Source of the DNA: Doryteuthis pealeii | Taxonomy: Eukaryota > Mollusca > Cephalopoda > Myopsida > Loliginidae | NCBI GenBank assembly: GCA_023376005.1 | Contig: CM042160.1 | Span: 82,557,776 to 82,621,775 of the forward strand | Reading direction: 5' to 3' | DNA: 64,000 nt | Shown: one piece after another, positions 1 to 12,260 of the stretch | Layout: every line of letters starts with the position of its first letter | Numbering within the stretch: position 1 is the stretch's first letter | Made by a program: the position numbers and the translations under genes | Notes under the pieces: model-generated | Seen by the model: the letters and a program-made list of their open reading frames with translations, nothing else | Database searches by the model: none | Told to the model about the DNA's origin: nothing

Positions 1-1450
1 ATGCAACCAGTCTAGGAGAAGGAAAACCTGAATTCAAACCTGTTAAATTGCTGAAAAAAAATTGACCTTGTGTTGCATCTGCTTGGAGTTGGGTTTAAAT
101 ACATAAAATAAATAAAATTAAATTTGAGGGTTTTTCATCGAGAGAAAATGTAATTATAGGTAAAGTGTTTTTTCCTTTCTTTTTTTTTTTTTTTCTTTTT
201 TTTTTCTTTCTTTTCTTTTCTTCTTCTTTTTTTTCTTTTTCTCTCTCTTTTTAATTATTTTCTTTTCATTCCTTTTCTCCATCTTTCTTTCTTCCACAAA
301 ACAAATTCTGAATTTGGCAAATCATTCTCAAATCCCTTTCCATATATGGTAACTAAAAGGCCCTCCCTACCCAGCTACCTTAATCTACCCCCACCCCATC
401 TCATCCTCCTTTCCAGATTCAAAACTGGTTGTGTTATTGTTATTTTGGGGACAGATATGTTTTTCCTGCCAACCACACTATCCCCCTCCCCCTTCTCCCT
501 CTCTCAACACTTCACTTTCTTCTTTTCTACCTTGTTAAGTAATAAACAAATTCCCAAGAACTGTTTATATTCTATAGGGCTTTAAAGCATTACTTATCAA
601 AACACAGTAAGTCTTACAGAGTCCCCCCCCCCCCGTAAAAAAAAAGACCTACCCCTGGAAGGATTCCTTTCACACACACCACACAACATAGGTTTCACTT
701 ATTCACCACTCTCATATTCTCATGTCAAAAATAATTCACTCTCTAATGTTAAACAGCCCACTTTAACATTTTTAATCTGGCTTTTTTTAAAATTCTTTCA
801 AAATTTTTTGGTTTTGTTGTGACTCTAGTATCTGAGTTAATAGAGAAATAATAGGAAGAAACAATGATTAAAGGATAGGGGAAAAGGTTTACTAAGCAAA
901 GATACAAGGTGAACAGAGTAAAAATCGAACCAGCCAACCAAAATCCATTTTTTTTTTTTGTCAACCATTGTAGAGATGAGACGGGGATATAATTTGATTC
1001 ATGCCTTTTGTTTCTGTGCTGGCAATTAATCATTTTCTCATAAATCAGCTGTTTTATTGTGGGAAACTACGATTTGTGTCTTTCCTCTTTAAGCAATAAA
1101 ATTTATTTTGAAAACTTTGAGTTGACATGTCAAACGAATTAATTCTCACAATTATTTCTTTGCTTGCTTCATCATCATCATCATCAAGTTGTGCTGGCAG
1201 CACGGATATCCATGACAATCTCTTGCTAACCATCCCTATATATCGCCCCTTGATATCGCAGGTCCTCTCTGCAGCATCCAGAATCTACGCAGAACTGATC
1301 AATGTAGTTCTTGCTGAGTGACCCACACTGGCATGCCCATGTGTAGGTTACCAACAAGAGACATCACTTCTGAGTTCGTCCTTGCTTCTCCAGCAGTGTC
1401 CAGCAGGCTTACTTCAAATGGTTTGTGTGATAGGGAGCAACTAGAAAATG

Positions 1451-1823
1451 CTTGTGGTGTAATAGTTAGTAAGTTAGATTAAGCAGACAATTGTTAATGA
1501 GTTTGATTCTCACTGGGTGTCCCATACTGCTGGCCTTGTGCCATAACTAAGCTATCATAGTAACTAACTTCTCTTGAAAATGCTTTGTGCACATACGTGG
1601 TGTAATGGTTAGCAAGTTAGATTAAGCAAACTATTGTTATTGAGTTGATTCTCACTGAGTGCCCCATACTGCTGGCCTTGTACCATATACTATGCTAAAC
1701 ATAGTAACTTCTCTAGAAAATGATTTGTGCACCTAGAATGGTATGATGGTTTGAAAGTTAGATTAGTAATCCATTGTTAGTGAGTTCGATCTCACTGGGT
1801 GCCTCACTCTTCTGGCCTTGTGC
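1451..1823 (+). repeat. Three tandem copies of tRNA-derived SINE B
   Basis: Three units of about 125-140 bp follow each other. Each has a tRNA-like head (GTGGTGTAATGGTTAGCA type A box), a B box of GAGTTCGATTCTC type, then a GGGTGCCCCATACT segment and a tail ending near a TAAGCTTAGTAAAT-like motif. The third unit has a mutated A box. The array is mirrored in the other arm at 7258-7634. Confidence 0.8.
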
Positions 1824-2651
1824 TCCACATTTTCTTATGCATTTATTTCTATTTTTGTTTAAATTAGGCTGAGACCCTTTTTGTGTTTCTTTTCATAAAT
1901 AAAAGTCAATTCTGACCAAAACGTCACAATGAATTCCCCCTCGCATTTAATTACCAGAAATTCGGCAATGTACAACTGGTTACTTGCCAGTTTTTTTTTT
2001 TCTATTAAAAAGGCCACCTTCCACCCCCACCCCTCCCCCTACACACCTTCTGTCTCCCTCCCCACCACCCCTCATAAACTAATCACATATTTGGGTCCCA
2101 CAATGACATTCATTGATTGGACTTTTACCAAAAACTCTGACCCCGTAATTTTTAGCTGAAGACAAAAGTCCTCGATATTTTAATGCAAATCTGTGAACGG
2201 ACATTTTGTATGTCATTTTACATAGACAATCAAAGTTGCGTTAAAATTGATGTAAAGGTTCTTGCCTACCCATCTTTTTTTACAATGTTAGGGAAATCGT
2301 GAAAGTTTAGTTTAACAGCCATGACAACCTATTATATATATATAGGATTCACTTCCAAATTTTTCTTCACATATATATATTATATATATAGTGTACAATA
2401 CATTTAAGGTGCAATTGTTACCATTGGTTTCCAAGCAGCATGTTAGCACCCTTCTTCAAGACAATACGCCCGTTAACATATATTTCCTTTTTGGAGAATT
2501 GAAAATAAAGTGCTCGATTATGTGTGTAAGAGCTGTATTTATTTATTCATTATAGTGTACAATACATTTAAAGTGTCATGTGTTCCATTGGTTTTCCAAG
2601 CAGCATGTTCGTGCATTTAAAACGTTCTTGCTACCATCTTTATACAATACA

Positions 2652-2936
2652 AGGTGGTACCTGTTGGTCACTGTCATAGGAAATGGACACAACGAGATGA
2701 GTTCAAATCCTAGTCAAAGACTATTTGCATTTTACATAGCACTAATACCCTTGGGAAAGGTATAAATCACTATTCTCCCTCCAGCTATGGGTAAATAGTA
2801 GGTCAGGTTGGGGCTCTTTAACTTTGGTTTGGTAACAAGTCTTGGAGAAAGAAACCTCTAAATTCAAACTTGTTAAACTCTGCTTAAGAAATCGACCTTG
2901 TGTCACATCCTGCTCATGTGGAGGGGTTTTGCTAAA
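2652..2936 (+). repeat. SINE C copy inside the left arm
   Basis: A tRNA-like head with a GAGTTCAAATCCTAG B box is followed by the family body (CTATGGGTAAATAGTAGG and GGAGAAAGAAACC motifs) and a tail ending near CATGTGGAGGGG. It is mirrored at about 6150-6425. Confidence 0.75.
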
Positions 2937-2984
2937 AATATATTCAATGTTAGGGAAATCTTGAAAGTTTAGTTTTTTTATGGC

Positions 2985-3200
2985 GTGTCAAAGCCCTGTT
3001 GGCTGGGGATCTAAAATATACCGACTGCACCTCTGCAGAGGGTAAGACATGGGGCCCCCTGTTGGCCATGGATGGTGATTAGTGAGGCTTATGGTTGAAA
3101 TCCTGGGTGGACGAGCATCCTTAGGCAAGACTGATGGTCGGAGAGGCCCCTCCAATCAATCGGCTGGCTATGTTAAACCCTAGTACCTATATGAATTATC
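2985..3200 (-). repeat. Repeat D fragment inside the left arm
   Basis: It shares the GGCGTGTCAAAGCCCTGTTGG-side segment and the CCTCCAATCAATCGGCTGG stretch with full repeat D copies such as 39126-39588. It is mirrored at about 5885-6095. Confidence 0.6.
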
Positions 3201-3224
3201 TTAAGATGATTTATTTTAAGGTAA

Positions 3225-3490
3225 TTTAAAAAAACACCTGACAGAGCCCAAGGTTACTGTGGCCTGAACATTGTGTTTATACACAATAAAGATGAGAGTT
3301 AAATCAAGATATTATACTTTTTACATATTGAAGAATTTTACAATAGCTCTTAAGTAAACATCAAACGTTGTAATAATTAAATCATACTGTGGTATATCCA
3401 CAGGTCTTGCTAGTCAAGATTAGTAACATATCAAAACGTTGTAATAATTAAATCATCATACTGTGATATATCCACAGGTCCTGCTAGTTT
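3225..3490 (-). repeat. Family P tail and family E repeat inside the left arm
   Basis: Bases 3225-3300 carry the ACAATAAAGATGAG end of family P (see 27130-27400). Bases 3300-3490 carry two partial copies of family E, marked by the CTGTGGTATATCCACAGG motif and the ATACTTTTTACATATTGAA segment. Related E copies lie at 24035, 33575 and 46610. It is mirrored at 5575-5860. Confidence 0.6.
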
Positions 3491-4357
3491 AACATTTTCT
3501 CCAGATGTGTTACTTTTAGATTATCACATGTTTTTCTCATGCAACAATCGGTTCCAATAAATTGAAAATAATTCTTCCATAAGAATTCTTGACTAGCAAA
3601 TTCTTTTATTATAGAATTTGACAGAAAGGCAAGGGAAATATATTGAAAGCTGAATAACGATGATATGAATTTTATATGAATAAAGAGTTTTTTATTAAAA
3701 CCTGGTGGAATCTTTGGCCTCAATCTAATATGGTCACTCCTATTCCTTTGTGAAGAATCTGCCATTATTTCCTTTCTGTTAAGCAAATTATTTGATTATC
3801 ATTTAAAATTCTTCATTTAATTATTCAAAGAGTAAGACCACTCCACTTTCAATCCATTCTTTTAAATGATAAATCTTTTACAAAAGTTTTGTAACTCTAC
3901 TTTTTTTTTTTTTTTTTTTTAATTACTTTTCTACAGTAAAATTCCTTTGTGCAAAATCACAAAATGTAAATTGGGCTATGGGTAAATAGTAGGGCAGACT
4001 GGACTCTTTAACTCTGGTATGGAAACTAATCCAGGAGAAGGAAAACTCTGAATTCAAACCGGTTAAACTTCCTTTAACTCTTAACATCCTGTTGAGAATT
4101 TTCTAAGTCCAGACCCCAATTCCTATAAGGATTTATCAATAAATGGCTAAAAATGGCCTTTTCATTTAAAGTTACCAGTTATTTCCCATAAATCAAAGAC
4201 TGCTAAATGTTTAATATTAAATTTAAACAAAGGCTATCATTTGGGGTGGATTAGGGAAACAAATGTGACTTCCGTCCGGGTGGAATGAGGCGGTATAGGA
4301 TGTTAAGAGTTAAAGAAACTGACCTTATGTCATAGCCCAAGCATGTGGAGCAGTTGT

Positions 4358-4398
<41 letters not shown>

Positions 4399-4463
4399 TA
4401 ATATATAAATGGAAGCATGTGGGCTAGTGGTTAGTCGTGGAAAATGGACTCGTCGGTTCGAGT

Positions 4464-4610
4464 TCAATTCCTAGACTGAGCTGTTGGCATTTCACATAGT
4501 GCCAATACCCTTGGGAAAAAGGTATGAATCCATATATTCTCCCAGCTATGGGTTAAATAGTAGGGCAGACTGGGCTCTTTAACCTTGGATGGTAACCAGT
4601 CGAGAGAGGA
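4464..4610 (+). repeat. Spacer between the arms, made of SINE C sequence
   Basis: The arms meet inside a SINE C element. Its tRNA-like head (4410-4463) is repeated inverted at 4611-4665, while the spacer holds the rest of the SINE once, in plus orientation (GCCAATACCCTTGGG, TAAATAGTAGGGCAGACTGG). The asymmetric single-copy spacer marks the point where the sequence turns back on itself. Confidence 0.85.
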
Positions 4611-4670
4611 TAACTCGAACAGACGAGTCCATTTTCCACGACTAACCATAGCCCACATGCTTCCATATAT

Positions 4671-4708
<38 letters not shown>

Positions 4709-7700
4709 GTATGATAACAACTGCTCCCACATGCTTGGGCTATGACAAAGGTCAGTTTCTTTAACTCTTAACATCCTATACGCCTCATTCCACCCGGACG
4801 GAAGTCACATTTGTTTCCCTAATCCACCCCAAATGATAGCCTTTGTTTAAATTTAATATTAAACATTTAGCAGTCTTTGATTTATGGGAAATAACTGGTA
4901 ACTTTAAATGAAAAGGCCATTTAGCCATTTTGATAAATCCTTATAGGAATTGGGGGTCTGGACTTAGAAAATTCTCAACAGGATGTTAAGAGTTAAGAAG
5001 TTTAACCGGTTTGAATTCAGAGTTTTCCTTCTCCTGGATTAGTTTCCATACCAGAGTTAAAGAGTCCAGTCTGCCCTACTATTTACCCATAGCCCAATTA
5101 CATTTTGTGATTTTGCACAAAGGAATTTTACTGTAGAAAAGTAATTAAAAAAAAAAAAAAAAAAAGTAGAGTTACAAAACTTTTGTAAAAGATTTATCAT
5201 TTAAAAGAATGGATTGAAAGTGGGGAGTGGTTCTTACTCTTTGAATAATTAAATGAAGAATTTTAAATGATAATCAAATAATGGCTTAACAGAAAGGAAA
5301 TAATGGCAGATTCTTCACAAAGGAATAGGAGTGACCATATTAGATTGAGGCCAAAGATTCCACCAGGTTTTTAATAAAAAACTCTTTATTCATATAAATT
5401 CATATCATCGTTATTCAGCTTTCAATATATTTCCCTTGCCTTTCTGTCAAATTCTATAATAAAAGATTTTGCTAGTCAAGGAATTCTTTGGGAAGAATTA
5501 TTTTCAATTTATTGGAACCGATTGTTGCATTGAGAAAAACATGTGATAATCTAAAAGTAACACATCTGGAGAAATGTTAAACTAGCAGGACCTGTGGATA
5601 TATCACAGTATGATGATTTAATTATTACAACGTTTTGATATGTTTACTAATCTTGACTAGCAAGACCTGTGGATATACCACAGTATGATTTAATTATTAC
5701 AACGTTTGATGTTTACTTAAGAGCTATTGTAAAATTCTTCAATATGTAAAAAGTATAATAATCTTGATTTAACTCTCATCTTTATTGTGTATAAACACAA
5801 TGTTCAGGCCACAGTAACCTTGGGCTCTGTTCAGGTGTTTTTTTAAATTACCTTAAAATAAATCATCTTAAGATAATTCATATAGGTACTAGGGTTTAAC
5901 ATAGCCAGCCGATTGATTGGAGGGGGCCTCTCCGACCATCAGTCTTGCCTAAGGATGCTCGTCCACCAGGATTTCAACCATAAGCCTCACTAATCACCAT
6001 CCATGGCCAACAGGGGGCCCCATGTCTTACCCCTCTGCAGAGGTGCAGTCGGTATATTTTAGATCCCCAGCCAACAGGGCTTTGACACGCCATAAAAAAA
6101 CTAAACTTTCAAGATTTCCCTAACATTGAATATATTTTTAGCAAACCCCTCCACATGAGCAGGATGTGACACAAGGTCGATTTCTTAAGCAGAGTTTAAC
6201 AAGTTTGAATTTAGAGGTTTCTTTCTCCAAGACTTGTTACCAAACCAAAGTTAAAGAGCCCAACCTGACCTACTATTTACCCATAGCTGGAGGGAGAATA
6301 GTTGATTTATACCTTTCCCAAGGGTATTAGTGCTATGTAAAATGCAAATAGTCTTGACTAGGATTTGAACTCATCTCGTTGTGTCCATTTCCTATGACAG
6401 TGACCAACAGGTACCACCTTGTATTGTATAAAAGATGGTAGCAAGAACGTTTTAAATGACGAACATGCTGCTTGGAAACCAATGGTAACAATGACACTTT
6501 AAATGTATTGTACACTATAATGAATAAATAAATACAGCTCTTACACACATAATCGAGCACTTTATTTTCAATTCTCCAAAAAGGAATATATATGTTAACG
6601 GGCGTATTGTCTTGAAGAAGGGTGGCTAACATGCTGCTTGGAAACCAATGGTAACAATTGCACCTTAAATGTATTGTACACTATATATATATATATATAT
6701 ATGTGAAGAAAAATTTGGAAGTGAATCCTATATATATATAATAGGTTGTCATGCTGTTAAACTAAACTTTCACGATTTCCCTAACATTGTATAAAAAGAT
6801 GGTAGCAAGAACCTTTTACATCAATTTTAACGCAACTTTGATTGTCTATGTAAAATGACATACAAAATGTCCGTTCACAGATTTGGCATTAAAATATCGA
6901 GGACTTTTGTCTTCAGCTAAAAATTACGGGGTCAGAGTTTTTTGGGTAAAAGTCCAATCAATGAATGTCATTTGTGGGACCCAAATATGTTGATTAGTTT
7001 TATGAGGGGTGGGTGGGGAGGGAGACAGAAGGTGTGTAGGGGGAGGGGTGGGGGTGGAAGGTGGCCTTTTAATATAGAAAAAAAAAACTGGCAAGTAACC
7101 AGTTGTACATTGCCGAATTTTCTGGTAATTAAATGCGAGGGGGAATTCATTGTGACGTTTTTGGTCAGAATTTGACTTTTATTTATGAAAAGAAACACAA
7201 AAAGGTCTCAGCCTAATTTAAACAAAAATAGAAATAAATGCATAAGAAAATGTGGAGCACAAGGCCAGAAGAGTGAGGCACCCAGTGAGAATCGAACTCA
7301 CTAACAATGGATTACTAATCTAACTTTCAAACCATCATACCATTCTAGGTGCACAAATCATTTTCTAGAGAAGTTACTATGTTTAGCATAGTTATGGTAC
7401 AAGGCCAGCAGTATGGGGCACTCAGTGAGAATCAAACTCAATAACAATAGTTTGCTTAATCTAACTTGCTAACCATTACACCACGTGATGTGCACAAAGC
7501 ATTTTCAAGAGAAGTTAGTTACTATGATTAGCTTAGTTATGGCACAAGGCCAGCAGTATGGGACACCCAGTGAGAATCAAACTCATTAACAATGGTCTGC
7601 TTAATCTAACTTACTAACTATTACACCACAAGCATTTTCTAGTTGCTCCCTATCACACAAACCATTTGAGTAAGGCCTGCTGGACACTGCTGGAGAAGCA

Positions 7701-9105
7701 AGGACGAACTCAGAAGTGATGTTCTCTTGTGGTAACCTACACATGGGCATGCCAGTGTGGGTCACTCAGCAAGAACCTACATTGATCAGTTCTGCGTAGA
7801 TTCTGGATGCTGCAGAGAGGACCTGCGATATCAAGGGGCGATATATAGGGATGGTTAGCAAGAGATTGTCATGGATATCCGTGCTGCCAGCACAACTTGA
7901 TGATGATGATGATGAAGCAAGCAAAGAAATAATTGTGAGAATATAATTCGTTTGACATGTCAACTCAAAGTTTCAAAATAAATTTTATTGCTTAAAAGAG
8001 AAAAGACACAAATCGTAGTTTCCCACAATAAAACAGCTGATTTATGAGAAAATGATTAATTGCCAGCACAGAAAACAAAAGGCATGAATCAAATTATCCC
8101 CGTCTCATCAGGCTACAAACTACAATGGTTGACAAAAAAAAAAAAATGGATTTTGGTTGGCTGGTTCGATTTTTACTCTGTTCACCTTGTATCTTTGCTT
8201 AGTAAACCTTTTCCCCTATCCTTAATAATCATTGTTTCTTCCTATTATTTCTCTATTAACTCAGATACTAGAGTCACAACAAAACCAAAAATATTTGGAA
8301 AGAATTTTTAAAAAAGCCAGATTAAAAATGTTAAAAGTGGCTGTGAATATTTAACATTAGAGAGTGAATTATTTTTGACATGAGAATATGAGAGTGGTTG
8401 AATAAGTGAACCTATGTGTGTGTGTGTGTGTGTGAAAGGAATTCCTTCCAGGGGTAGGTCTTTTTTTTTACGGTGGGGGGGGGGACTCTGTAAGACTTAC
8501 TGTGTTTTGATAGTAATGCCTTTAAAGCCCTATAGAATATAAACAGTTCTTGGGAATTTGTTTATTACTTAACAAGGTAGAAAAGAAGAAAGTGAAGTGT
8601 TGAGAGAGGGGAGAAGGGGGAGGAGGAGGGATAGTGTTGGTTGGCAGGGAAAAACATATCTGTCCCCAAAATAACAATAACACAACCAGTTTTGAATCTG
8701 GAAAGGAGGATGAAGATGGGGGTGGGGTAGATTAAGGGTAGCTGGGTAGGGAGGGCCTTTTAGTTACCATATATGGAAAGGGATTGAGAATGATTTGCCA
8801 AATTCAGAATTTGTTTTGTGGAAGAAAGAAAGATGGAGAAAAGGAATGAAAAGAAAATAATTAAAAAGAGAGAGAAAAGAAAAAAAAAGAAAGAAGAAAG
8901 AAAAGAAAGAAAAAAAAGAAAAAAAAAAAGAAAAGAAAAAACACTTTACCTATAATTACATTTTCTCTCGATGAAAAACCTCAAATTTAATTTTATTTAT
9001 TTATGTATTTACCCAACTCCAAGCAGGATGCAACACAAGGTCAATTTTTTCAGCAATTTAACAGGTTTGAATTCAGAGTTTTCCTTCTCCTAGACTGGTT
9101 GCCAT
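4611..9105 (-). repeat. Right arm of the giant inverted repeat
   Basis: Reverse complement of 1-4463, with (AT)n next to the spacer differing in length between arms. A (TG)n run at 8413-8434 is longer than its partner near 672-686, and poly-C/poly-G runs differ in length. Nothing in it suggests a gene. Similarity stops being checkable at 9105 because the partner would lie left of base 1. Confidence 0.95.
7258..7634 (-). repeat. Three tandem SINE B copies, right arm
   Basis: Mirror image of 1451-1823. The B box reads GAGAATCGAACTC on this strand and the A-box complement TAACCATTACACCAC ends each unit. Confidence 0.8.
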
Positions 9106-9410
9106 ACCAAGGTTATAGAGCCCTTACTATTTAACCATAGCTGGGGGGAGAATAATTGTTGCTTTCACTGTATATCAACCCTTTTCCTTCCTTTTTAAAA
9201 CACAAGAACTCAGTTTTTATTACACCGCAAACATGTTCTTTAGGTCAAATCCTTAAAGTAATTATTTATATAAATGGTAATATGAATTCATCATTTAAAG
9301 ATGTATTCAAACAGCCTTGTCCAGGATTTGAACTTTGTTCGCAGAGTCCATTTACTATGATGATAACCATTACACTACAAACACCTCTTTAAAGTCAAAT
9401 CCTTAAAGTA
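9018..9410 (-). repeat. SINE C body and a second SINE C head
   Basis: Bases 9018-9150 hold the family's 3' body in minus orientation and run past the end of the detectable inverted repeat. Bases 9290-9400 hold a separate tRNA-like head (CCAGGATTTGAACT B-box complement, then AACCATTACACTAC). About 150 bp of unassigned AT-rich DNA lies between them. Confidence 0.65.
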
Positions 9411-9464
9411 CTTCTTTATATGCATGGTTATAATATGGACTGACCATATAAGGGGGGTAATCTT

Positions 9465-9542
9465 GAACAAAGGGACTTAACCCTCATTTAAGTCTTAAAA
9501 GGACTTAACTCTCAAAGCAATGAGAGTTAAGTCCCTCTGTTC
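9465..9542. repeat. Short perfect-looking hairpin
   Basis: GAACAAAGGGACTTAA with its continuation pairs with TTAAGTCCCTCTGTTC, giving arms of about 24 bp around a loop of about 28 bp. No flanking gene, U-tract or promoter makes it a terminator. It may be a MITE remnant. Confidence 0.5.
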
Positions 9543-9648
9543 TTTTTCAGAGAAGAAGCTTGTAAACAATGGCAACCTTCTTTGATTCAATGTAATTTTC
9601 ACGGAGAAAACAATGCTTTTCAAACCCATTATAAAAGTAAAAAGTAAA

Positions 9649-9890
9649 GTCGTCGGTGCGGCCTAAAGTCGATATTAGCAAATCAGCAAGGGAGTCTACC
9701 CCCTTTTCACTTGCGCTAGACCAAGGAGATTATTTTAACATCTGAGGTGGAGCACCACACCTACTGTCAGTTCCTTACTTTACCGCACAGATCCCTGTGC
9801 TACTCATAGACTGAGTTGGCGAGTACCGGTATCGAACTAGGAACCTTGTGGTTTCTAGCCGAACGCTCTACCGACTGACCTAACCCGGTG
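9649..9890 (-). repeat. tRNA-derived SINE A
   Basis: Full-length copy of a SINE of about 245 bp. Read on the minus strand it has a tRNA-like head (GGTTAGCTCAGTCGGTAGAG consensus A box, here one base changed) and a B box of GGTTCCTAGTTCGATACCGG type, followed by an unrelated body ending in GACTTTAGGCCGC. Ten further copies lie in the window. Confidence 0.85.
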
Positions 9891-10297
9891 CATAATATAT
9901 GTTTTTAACTCCAAAATATCATAAAATGTCTTTTTGATAAAGTCCATTTCAAATAATGCGCAAGTACAAATTTATGGGAGGAATTTAGTCACTTAAAGTT
10001 CAAGATTACCATATAAGGATGTTGGCAAATGATTGTTTCATGTAGAAAACTAATAATCAATGCACAGATGTTGATGAATGGAAAATATCAACCATTAAAA
10101 AAAAACACACAAAGAGGTTGACAATCTGCATTGAACGATTTACTCACTGACTAATACAAATATTGACAAATATTGTCTTTTGTTGATTTTCTTATCCCCC
10201 AAGAGAAGGGTGATGAAAAGTTCTCAGTCTAACCAACGTGACCTAAATGTACAGTCATGATCAAAGTACAATATATCTGCCACATCATTTGAGGAGG
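9891..10297. other. Unassigned AT-rich stretch
   Basis: No reading frame, SINE head or inverted repeat was recognised here. Confidence 0.5.
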
Positions 10298-10628
10298 TAC
10301 ACTTTGTGTAATGGTTATGATCTTTAAGAAATGGAATTGTTGGCTTGAGTTCGAATCCTGGATGAGGCTGTTTGCATTTCCCTTTGCACTAATGCCCTTA
10401 GGAAAGGCATAAATACATCGGTTCTCTCCCATGCTAAGGATAATCAGTAGGGTAAACTGGGTTCTTTAGCCTTGGTAGGGCAACCAGTCTAGGAGAAGGA
10501 AAGGTGTTGGGTAAATATATACACTAAACTATATATACAGTAGGAGAAGGAGAAATCTGAATTCAAACCTGTTAAACTCTGCTTAAGAAATTGACCTTGT
10601 ATCACATCCTGCTCATGCAAAGGGGATG
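10298..10628 (+). repeat. SINE C copy with internal duplication
   Basis: Head with GAGTTCGAATCCTGG B box, then CTTTGCACTAATGCCCTTAGG, TAATCAGTAGGGTAAACTGG and the CAACCAGTCTAGGAGAAGG motif. About 55 bp around TAGGAGAAGG is repeated before the tail, which makes this copy longer than the others. An (AT)n run follows at 10631-10666. Confidence 0.8.
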
Positions 10629-10670
<42 letters not shown>

Positions 10671-10740
10671 CAAGAGACTGTTGAGTCATATGTGGTCTCA
10701 TGGTGACAGACGACCACGTGAAAAACGTGTGTGTATGTGT

Positions 10741-10845
10741 GAAAGTTGGGATCTTATGTGTATTTTGTGACAGGATGTGTAAAAGCAAAGCTGGACTTCT
10801 GAGCCATTTGCATGCTCACAAACGAATTTTTGTAGTGGCATGTGA
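10741..10845 (+). pseudogene. Zinc-knuckle tail of a non-LTR retroelement, fragment
   Basis: The frame reads a finger of the form C-x2-C-x3-C-KSKAGL-x2-H-x3-H (CVFCDRMCKSKAGLLSHLHA then H). Such fingers are known at the C-terminus of some RTE-like retrotransposon polyproteins. There is no start, no reverse transcriptase domain upstream and no element boundary, so this is read as a decayed 3' scrap. Related scraps lie at 41678-41985 and 53455-53545. Confidence 0.5.
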
Positions 10846-10924
10846 AGAAGTGGCAATCACCATATATATATATATATACACACACACACACGGTACAACC
10901 TTTCTCAAATTTCTTTAATCCTGG

Positions 10925-10926
10925 GG

Positions 10927-10959
<33 letters not shown>

Positions 10960-11203
10960 AGAGAGAAGAGAAATCAACACTTATTTTCTTCTTGGTTAGG
11001 CAAAGAACTTTTCAGCATCCAGTGTATAATTTTTTTTATAACTATAATGAAAAGTTAGCTGACCCCCTCCCCCACCTCTACAATATTTTTTAATATACTA
11101 CTTAAAAAAAATTAACAACGTCTGTTTGCTATTGCCAACTATCAAAAATAGGATGACTGACTATAGCAAAGATTAACTAAAAAAAAAAAAAAAAACAGTT
11201 CTG

Positions 11204-11235
<32 letters not shown>

Positions 11236-11243
11236 AGTTCTGG

Positions 11244-11280
<37 letters not shown>
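10925..11280 (+). repeat. Poly(A) runs, one as a tandem pair
   Basis: A run of about 30 A at 10926-10956 ends in a short GA tract. At 11180-11280 two long A runs are separated by CAGTTCTG, present twice, which suggests a local duplication of a poly(A)-tailed insert. Confidence 0.7.
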
Positions 11281-11282
<2 letters not shown>

Positions 11283-11866
11283 CTTATTTAGCGTAATATT
11301 ATCCCTATGGTTAACAAGTAACCTAACTTAACCTAACCTTGTGATTTGAAGCCCAACACACAATCATTGAGCTATACCAGCAAGTACAAAAAACACAGAT
11401 CATTTCATAGGATTGGATTTTCTAAATCTTTTTTTTTAAGCACGAGGGCTTTTGTATATTAATGTAAAAACTAAATGACAAGTGGCGTACAACTACCTAG
11501 ACACGTTGCGGATAGTTAATTTCTTGATAACGAACTGATAGGAGTTGGGAAGGGAAACCAAGGAAGACATCCAAACGGGTAAAGTTGGAACCGAATGCCA
11601 TAAAGACGTTCACAATTTGATCCCTGGGGGGGGGGAAAAGAAAGCATGATGGTGGGAACGAGAGCAAGATATATTTTCTTTATTTGGTCTACAAAGTCTC
11701 AAGAGGAAAGTAAAGTACAGAGTGAAATAAATAGATGCATAACACCCACCCCGTGTTACATTTGTTGGCATGTTGACACTCATTTGGGTCATATAATGAC
11801 AAGCAGTTTATTGTGTGCCTACACAGCTCATTTATCTTGAAAAACATAGCAAAGTAGTTCTTTTGT

Positions 11867-11878
<12 letters not shown>
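11281..11878. other. Unassigned stretch
   Basis: Unique-looking sequence with short overlapping frames below 65 codons on both strands and no splice-bounded coding pattern. A run of G near 11627-11635 is the only low-complexity feature. Confidence 0.4.
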
Positions 11879-11910
<32 letters not shown>

Positions 11911-11914
<4 letters not shown>

Positions 11915-12220
11915 ATCCAAAAGTCCAGAGAAAAAATCTTCCTTACGACACAAGAGTTTTATTAAAAAACCTGTCGCAGTTTGAGAGCTCAACGTGTGCT
12001 CTTAATGTTAGAATCACAGAGCAAATATATAAGTAAAGAATAACAAAAGACTTAGAGATTTAGCATTTTAGTCTATTTCAGGGAGCTTAGACAAAGTGTC
12101 TAACTCTTCCGACTCATCAGATTCGCATCTGATGAGTCGGGAGAGTTAGACCCTTTGTCTAAGCTCCCTGAAATAGACTATAATGCTAAATCTCTAAGTC
12201 TTTTGTTATTTCTTTACTTA

Positions 12221-12226
<6 letters not shown>
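11911..12226. mobile_element. Palindromic hammerhead-bearing element, bordered by (AT)n
   Basis: The left half (11911-12120) matches a second copy at 20650-20866. From about 12024 to 12224 the sequence is a near-perfect palindrome with a loop of about 4 bp. Each half carries a hammerhead motif pointing outward. (AT)n borders it at 11879-11910 and 12227-12254. The layout is reminiscent of inverted Penelope-like terminal repeats, but no protein domain is present, so the class is an inference. Confidence 0.6.
12125..12186 (+). ncRNA. Type I hammerhead ribozyme, family 1
   Basis: Stem I is GCAU/AUGC. The core CUGAUGA is at 12129-12135 and GAA at 12170-12172. Stem II starts with G, has a two-base UC bulge, then GGGAG pairs with CUCCC and extends by GUUAGAC/GUCUAA. 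Stem III is AUA-GAC-UAU. Predicted cleavage is after AUA at 12182. Base 11.1 is U here (G-U wobble), while the 20.8-kb copy has C. The mirrored minus-strand motif (12061-12123) has lost the stem I pairing and a stem III base. Confidence 0.75.

Positions 12227-12254
<28 letters not shown>

Positions 12255-12260
<6 letters not shown>

Larger units (their letters stand above)
1..4463 (+). repeat. Left arm of a giant inverted repeat
   Basis: This arm reads as the reverse complement of 4611-9105. Base 1 pairs with about 9105 and base 4463 with about 4611. Landmarks are mirrored in order: the pyrimidine tract near 180-260 and the purine tract near 8860-8940, a CAT-repeat block at 1168-1186 and 7897-7915, a triple SINE B array, and a SINE C copy. 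Differences are mostly single-base indels, homopolymer lengths and microsatellite lengths. The arm is cut by the window edge, so its true end is unknown. It holds no credible gene. It could be a real palindrome or a foldback assembly or read artefact. Confidence 0.95.

Noticed and set aside
1127..1321. Frame of 64 codons with a Ser run, present in both arms of the giant repeat
   Set aside because: The Ser run is the CAT microsatellite. The mirrored frame has the same origin, so its presence twice is not evidence of conservation.
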